Of a stretch of 64,000 nucleotides of DNA, positions 59,627-64,000 are shown piece after piece (position 1 is the stretch's first letter; each line of letters opens with the position of its first letter). The stretch is taken from the NCBI RefSeq assembly GCF_000698575.1, contig NZ_JFHD01000003.1, positions 248,001 to 312,000 on the forward strand. The letters are read 5' to 3'. The notes under the pieces are model-generated. The model did not search any database, had not been told where the DNA came from, and saw nothing but the letters and a program-made list of their open reading frames with translations. This stretch comes from Caballeronia zhejiangensis. GTDB lineage: Bacteria > Pseudomonadota > Gammaproteobacteria > Burkholderiales > Burkholderiaceae. The position numbers were made by a program, and so were the translations under genes.

Positions 59627-60538
59627 ATCAGCACATCGACCGCCACGCTCGAGCTGCCCTTCAAGCGGCCTTTCGACTGGACGCGGATGCTGAAATTTAT
59701 CGGCGGTCGCGCGTCGGCGGGCGTCGAGTCGGTCGAGGACGGCGTGTATCGGCGCGCGATCGAATGGCAAGGCGCCGAGGGCACCGTCGAAGTCCGGCCG
59801 CATGAACGCAGGCATCGGCTCGTCGTGAATGTCGAGGGTGCGGTGGCGCAGCACGCCGGCGACCTCGCCGCGCCGCTCGCGCGCATGTTCGATCTGCACG
59901 CCGATCCGCACGAAATCGCTCGCTGTCTCGCCGGCGATCCGGTGCTCGCGCCGCTCGTCGAAGCCGCGCCCGGCCTGCGCGTGCCGGGTGCGTGGTCCGG
60001 CTTCGAACTTGTGGTGCGGACCATCGTCGGGCAGCAGGTGAGCGTCAAAGGCGCGTCGACGATCATGAACCGCATCGTGCAGCGCGCGGGCAAAAAGATC
60101 GAAGGCCATCCGCATGAGGGCACCGCGTGGCGCTTTCCGACGCCCGCCGAACTCGCCGCAGCGGATCTGGAGAAGATCGGCATGCCGACCAAGCGCATCG
60201 AGACCGTGCAGCGTTTCGCGCACGCGGTCGCAACCGGCGCGCTTCCTCTCGATGAACCCGGCGCCGATCCCGAACGCGTGAAACGCGACATGCTCGCCAT
60301 GCCAGGCATCGGGCCGTGGACCGTCGGCTATGTCGCGATGCGTGCGCTGCGCGATCCCGACGCCTGGCCCGAAGCCGATCTCGTCCTGATGCAGGCGATC
60401 GCGCGCCGCGACCCATCGCTTGTGAAGCCCGCCCAGCAGCGCGCGCGTACCGAACGCTGGCGGCCCTGGAGAGCGTATGCGGCGATGCATCTGTGGAACG
60501 GCGTGGCAATGGAAACAGGACTTGCACACGGCGGCTGA
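59615..60538 (+). CDS. alkA: DNA-3-methyladenine glycosylase II (AlkA-like)
   Basis: A 307-residue base-excision glycosylase that removes alkylated purines. It has an AlkA N-terminal beta domain (about 10-105) and a HhH-GPD domain: conserved WSGFELVVRTIVGQQVSVKGAS, helix-hairpin-helix MPGIGPWTVGY (229-239), catalytic Asp255 in WPEADLVL. No Ada domain, so it is not the Ada-AlkA fusion. Its start codon lies in a dispersed repeat and there is no clear ribosome site; shorter starts are possible. Confidence 0.92.
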   Translation: MHSTISTSTATLELPFKRPFDWTRMLKFIGGRASAGVESVEDGVYRRAIEWQGAEGTVEVRPHERRHRLVVNVEGAVAQHAGDLAAPLARMFDLHADPHEIARCLAGDPVLAPLVEAAPGLRVPGAWSGFELVVRTIVGQQVSVKGASTIMNRIVQRAGKKIEGHPHEGTAWRFPTPAELAAADLEKIGMPTKRIETVQRFAHAVATGALPLDEPGADPERVKRDMLAMPGIGPWTVGYVAMRALRDPDAWPEADLVLMQAIARRDPSLVKPAQQRARTERWRPWRAYAAMHLWNGVAMETGLAHGG

Positions 60539-60587
60539 ACTCTCGGGCATGCAATCGACCGCTGTTGCATCCTGCATTCGGCATCAC

Positions 60588-60600
60588 GCATGCAAAGTGC
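60588..60600. repeat. Dispersed motif GCATGCAAAGTGC
   Basis: One mismatch from GCATGCAAAATGC, downstream of alkA. It is preceded within 40 nt by GCATGCAATCG and GCATTCGGCATC. Confidence 0.45.
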
Positions 60601-60731
60601 AAACACGGCGCCGATCATTTCGCACTATTGTCTAAAAAATGAACTAATCTGCTTCGAGCGGCCGGGCCGCTGCCGAAGCCGCAAAGCCGTGTACGTGAAA
60701 AGCGCTGACGAACCGTCATCGGGAGACGCTC

Positions 60732-62702
60732 ATGGACGCATCATCGCAAACGACGCCCGCGCCCGAACTGCCGACAGCGCCGCGCGTGCAGAAGATCGTC
60801 GTCGCGATACACGGCATCGGCAATCAGTTGCACAGTGACACGGTGCGCTCGGTCGCGAGCCAGTTCGGCGCGCGTTATGACCCGCCGCTTCCCGTGATGC
60901 CACTCGGCTACTTCGATATCGCGGGCGTCGGCGAAGTCGACGTGCGCCAGCTCGATCTGCCGCCGGGCGGTCCCTATACCGCGGAGCAACGCGACTTCTA
61001 TTCGGCGCTCGGTTTCGCGGAAGTGTATTGGGCCGACATTCCGCGCGAAGTCGTGAAGCAGGACGACACGCTCGAAGAGAGCAAGGCGTGGGGACTGTCG
61101 ATCGTGAGTCGCGCGCAAGCGACCTACATGCTCAACGTCGATGAACGCAAGCTCGAACCCGCGGACTTTTCGCTCGCGTCGGGCGTCGTCGAAGAGATCG
61201 TCGAAACGGTGGCCGTCATGCAAAGCCTGCTCGCGGTGACGGAGAAAGCCGGCATTTTCAAGTTCGATCTCGCGCCGATGCTGCGCGATTATGTCGGCGA
61301 CGTGCAGCTCGTCGCGGATTTCAGGCAGCATCGAGAGACCATCGTCTTTCGCTTTCATCGTGTGATGGAGCGGCTTGTCGCGCTCGCCACCGCGCGTTGT
61401 CAGTGTGCGCCCGAGGTGTATATCGTCGCGCATAGCGAAGGGACCGTGATCAGTTTTCTCGGCATCCTGCAGGCGCTATCGAGACCGACCGTCATCGACC
61501 CGAAGGACGGCAAGCAGATCATCGGTACTGACTGGGTGCAGAGTCTGCGTGGCTTCATGACCATCGGCTCGCCGATCGACAAGCACATCCTTTTATGGCC
61601 GAAGCTATGGGAAGGCATGGCGCTAAGGAGCGAACGCAAGGGCGATGCCGTCACGCAGATCGAGCGTCCAGGCGGCCCGATCACGCTGCCTTCACGCATC
61701 AGGTGGCGCAACTATTATGACTTCGGCGATCCCGTCGGCTTCGCACTCGATACGGCGCGCGCCTATCTCGGTCGTCATGGTTGTCTCGCATTCGAATTCG
61801 AGCCGGTGCATGACATTGGCTTTTCGCGCTACTGGCTGCCGGGGAAAGCGCACACCGATTACTGGACCGACGGCGATGTCTTCGGCCACTTCATCGAGAA
61901 CGTCGTGCTCGACCGAAGCACCGCGAAAACCCCTCAAAACAGGCATTTTCGCGGCATCGTGAGCACGGCAATTCCTTATCTTCTGAGCTTCGCGCTGCAT
62001 CTGCTCGCGGTGTTCTTCATCTATAAAGCTGTCACCGCAACTTCCGATTCGGGCGCGGGCGGCACGAGCACCGCGCCCGAATTCATCTATCTCACGCGCT
62101 CGGTGTTCGCGCTCGCCTGCCTTTTGATGGGAACGACGGTTGCCGCACGCCTTCCGCGTCTCGTCAAGGCGCGAGGCACAAATCGCACGGCCGCATGGCT
62201 GCGTTGGCGCATCGTCGCGCTACTGTCGTTCGTCGCAGGTGCGCTGATCTTCTGGTTCGTGCTGTTGAGCGGCGTGGCGGCTTTTCTCGCGAGCCCGTTC
62301 GCCGATATCCTGCATCGCGATAGCGCCGATCCTGTCGTCGGCAAGGCGGTCTTCGTACTTGCGGGCCTCGTCTGCGCAATAAGCGGCTGGCTCGCGCCGC
62401 GCAAACCGCACTGGGGACGGCGTATTCTCGTCGCGCTCGGCACGCTGATGATGGTGCTGATCGTGGGCGTCAGACTATGGGGCGATCTCGCGGGCAAACC
62501 CTTGTGGCCCGTCGTGCTTGGTGGCGCTTTCTTTCTCTATGCGTGGTGGCTCGCGATCCTGATCTTCGATCTCGCATTCGTGTGGCATCGCTATGTGCGC
62601 AATTCCGTCGCGCTCGATACGTTGCGCGCGTGGCGCGAAGATCGATGCGACGCGCAGCCCAAGCCCATTATGTCGATGCGATCCAAGCCCTCGAAGCAGT
62701 GA
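60732..62702 (+). CDS. Membrane-anchored alpha/beta-hydrolase-like protein
   Basis: A 656-residue protein. The N-terminal half (about 20-400) resembles the alpha/beta-hydrolase fold: an oxyanion-type VVAIHGIGNQL at 23-33 and a nucleophile elbow VAHSEGT with Ser235, but the exact G-x-S-x-G is changed to A-H-S-E-G. About six C-terminal TM helices (about 412-620) follow. I recognise no characterised family; a lipase or thioesterase acting at the inner membrane is a guess. GGGAGA precedes the ATG. Monocistronic. Confidence 0.75.
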   Translation: MDASSQTTPAPELPTAPRVQKIVVAIHGIGNQLHSDTVRSVASQFGARYDPPLPVMPLGYFDIAGVGEVDVRQLDLPPGGPYTAEQRDFYSALGFAEVYWADIPREVVKQDDTLEESKAWGLSIVSRAQATYMLNVDERKLEPADFSLASGVVEEIVETVAVMQSLLAVTEKAGIFKFDLAPMLRDYVGDVQLVADFRQHRETIVFRFHRVMERLVALATARCQCAPEVYIVAHSEGTVISFLGILQALSRPTVIDPKDGKQIIGTDWVQSLRGFMTIGSPIDKHILLWPKLWEGMALRSERKGDAVTQIERPGGPITLPSRIRWRNYYDFGDPVGFALDTARAYLGRHGCLAFEFEPVHDIGFSRYWLPGKAHTDYWTDGDVFGHFIENVVLDRSTAKTPQNRHFRGIVSTAIPYLLSFALHLLAVFFIYKAVTATSDSGAGGTSTAPEFIYLTRSVFALACLLMGTTVAARLPRLVKARGTNRTAAWLRWRIVALLSFVAGALIFWFVLLSGVAAFLASPFADILHRDSADPVVGKAVFVLAGLVCAISGWLAPRKPHWGRRILVALGTLMMVLIVGVRLWGDLAGKPLWPVVLGGAFFLYAWWLAILIFDLAFVWHRYVRNSVALDTLRAWREDRCDAQPKPIMSMRSKPSKQ

Positions 62703-62707
62703 TGCGA

Positions 62708-63856
62708 TCACCCATGCAGTAGGAGCTTCTGCACGCGCCAATTGAGCAACTCCGCGACGAACAAAGTGCCTTCTGAAGGACACGCCATTTCATGAATCCA
62801 TCCGAACTGCTTCAATTGCTTGCCGGATCGTCCGAGTACGCCGAGCAATCTTCCGTCGAGCGATAACTTGTAAATCCGGCCGGGAAACGCATCGGCGGAA
62901 TACAGCACTTGATTCGGCCCCGGCGAAATGCAAATGGCCCAAGGTGAACCCGGCGCAAATGTTCCCGCTGCTATCGCCGCTTCGTCGGGCATGTTGCCGA
63001 TAGCCGGACGCGCATCGGGCGGCACGGGTACATCGATCGTGAATTGCCGCTGAAAATTGCCTTCGTCGTCGAATACCTGAATGCGCCGGTTGCTTCGATC
63101 GGCGACATAGACAAGCCCGTTTCTATCGACAGCAATGCTATGCGGCGTATGGAATTGCCCCGGCTCCTTCCCGCGCTCGCCCCACGACTTGAGCCAGTTG
63201 CCGTCCTTGTCGACCTTCGCGACGCGCGAGTTGATGTATCCGTCGCTGATATAGGTATTTCCCGATGCGTCCCACGCGACGTCGGTGACTTGCCGGAAAC
63301 GCCCCGGCTCCGAAGGCAGCGGCGGATTCGGATGCTTGAGCGGCGCAGTCTCTTCGTCCGACGCTTCCTGCTTGCGACCGAACACCATCGCGACGCGGCC
63401 TTCAGGCGTGAACTTGATGATCATGTCCGAGCCCTTGTCCGTTACCCAGACATTGTCTTGCCGATCCACTTTCACAGTATGGGCGAACGACCAGGCATAA
63501 AGGTTATGGCCGATTTCGCGCACGAAGCGTCCATTGCGATCGAATTCGAGCAGTTGCGCGGCGGCGGCGCCATAAGCGGGACCCGTGCTATTGCCGCGGG
63601 ATAACACGAAGATATGCCCGGCCGAATTCAACGCCACGCCGGAGCATTCGCCGAAGTACATATCGCGAGGCAGGCGTACAGGGTCGGGGACGGAATCGTA
63701 GGCGATGGACGGTACGTCGTTATCGGCGTATGCGAGATGCGGAAAGAGCGCGAGCGCGGCGGCGCTTTGACCCGCGAGCGCAAGAAAGCGGCGGCGGCTT
63801 GCGGCGTTCGGCGCCATGTCGCAACATGGGCAATAGATCGAATGTCGAAGACTCAC
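62708..63856 (-). CDS. Tat-exported NHL-repeat protein (peptidyl-alpha-hydroxyglycine lyase-like)
   Basis: A 382-residue protein. It has a Tat signal with SRRRFLALAG and hydrophobic core (about 21-45), then a six-bladed NHL beta-propeller (about 55-380; HSIAVDRNGLVYVADRSNRRIQVF is a repeat unit) as in the PAL domain of peptide-amidating enzymes. The start is taken as the GTG at 63856 because GAGGAGAG precedes it; the ATG at 63817 also gives a complete Tat signal. Probably a periplasmic binding scaffold or lyase; lyase activity is unproven. Confidence 0.87.
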   Translation of the reverse strand: MSLRHSIYCPCCDMAPNAASRRRFLALAGQSAAALALFPHLAYADNDVPSIAYDSVPDPVRLPRDMYFGECSGVALNSAGHIFVLSRGNSTGPAYGAAAAQLLEFDRNGRFVREIGHNLYAWSFAHTVKVDRQDNVWVTDKGSDMIIKFTPEGRVAMVFGRKQEASDEETAPLKHPNPPLPSEPGRFRQVTDVAWDASGNTYISDGYINSRVAKVDKDGNWLKSWGERGKEPGQFHTPHSIAVDRNGLVYVADRSNRRIQVFDDEGNFQRQFTIDVPVPPDARPAIGNMPDEAAIAAGTFAPGSPWAICISPGPNQVLYSADAFPGRIYKLSLDGRLLGVLGRSGKQLKQFGWIHEMACPSEGTLFVAELLNWRVQKLLLHG

Positions 63857-63962
63857 TGTTACTCTCCTCTTGTTCGATTCGCGATGCGAGAGGAAGTGTA
63901 GTGCATGAACTGCATTATTCACACGCGAAGTTATCAATAGCTTTCAACATGAAAAGGGCGTT

Positions 63963-64000
63963 ATGACTGAATCCTTGCAATATCAAGTTCGAATCCGTCT
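63963..64000 (+). CDS. Start of an unidentified gene, cut by window end
   Basis: An ATG preceded by AAAAGGG opens a frame MTESLQYQVRIR that continues beyond the window. The visible dozen codons are insufficient for identification. Confidence 0.45.
   Translation, partial: MTESLQYQVRIR

Noticed and set aside
1..64000. tRNA or rRNA genes, insertion sequences, prophage, CRISPR arrays
   Set aside because: I looked for cloverleaf-type sequences, transposase or integrase ORFs and regularly spaced direct repeats and saw none; the only tandem repeat is the short (AAAAGGC)x4.

Overview
This is about 64 kb of high-GC chromosomal DNA from a metabolically versatile soil- or plant-associated betaproteobacterium. 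It most resembles the Burkholderia/Paraburkholderia/Caballeronia group. That placement is inferred from base composition, gene content (a DUF3348-DUF802-OmpA-DUF2894 set, many sugar-acid and organic-acid catabolic cassettes, LysR and GntR regulators) and protein style; no rRNA marker is present. I see no rRNA or tRNA gene, insertion sequence, prophage or CRISPR array. Genes are closely packed, often with 4-nt ATGA overlaps, and none looks clearly broken apart from genes cut by the window edges.

Layout. 1-3.6 kb: the end of a hybrid PAS histidine kinase, an AhpD-fold peroxidase-like protein and a LysR regulator. 3.7-7.6 kb: an SDR / MFS / split-transketolase operon. 7.7-11.9 kb (minus): a four-gene operon encoding a MotA-like protein with a long tail, a MotB/OmpA-like protein and two flanking unknown proteins; I read this as an ion-driven rotary-type complex of unknown function. 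12-16.2 kb: a secreted Ntn hydrolase, a GNAT acetyltransferase, a phosphoesterase lipoprotein, a GFA protein and a tautomerase. 16.3-20.6 kb (minus): a MacAB/DevBCA-like exporter (adaptor, ATPase, two permeases). 20.7-28.2 kb: a hexonate cluster (GntR regulator, two MFS carriers, a Zn dehydrogenase, D-mannonate dehydratase, fructuronate reductase). 28.3-29.1 kb: an exported unknown protein. 29.2-37.6 kb: a branched-chain-type ABC uptake operon with M20 and M81 amidohydrolases and a divergent GntR regulator; a 32-bp perfect palindrome lies between them. 37.8-40.1 kb: a Cache-GGDEF protein and a LysE exporter.

40.3-46.8 kb is the most distinctive stretch. It holds a small double-glycine-leader peptide, a sigma-54 activator, a lone pqqA (24 codons), a lone pqqD, a PQQ alcohol dehydrogenase carrying the Asp-Tyr-Asp lanthanide signature, and a fused periplasmic-binding-protein/cytochrome c. 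Consensus -24/-12 sigma-54 promoters precede both pqqA and the dehydrogenase. Each has an upstream dyad of the form YGTTG-N10-CAACA. The picture is one regulon in which the activator switches on PQQ supply, the enzyme and its electron acceptor together.

46.9-58.8 kb: a FUSC-type transporter, then a minus-strand glyoxylate/organic-acid cluster (3-hydroxy-D-aspartate aldolase-like enzyme, class III CoA-transferase, crotonase, MFS, FAD/Fe-S 2-hydroxyacid dehydrogenase, MhpD-like hydratase, glyoxylate aminotransferase) with a divergent GntR regulator. 58.9-64 kb: small exported or membrane proteins, AlkA, a membrane-anchored serine-hydrolase-like protein, a Tat-exported NHL-repeat protein and the first codons of one more gene.

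A short motif family (GAATGC / GCATGCAAAATGC and inverted forms) recurs at many intergenic boundaries across the window.
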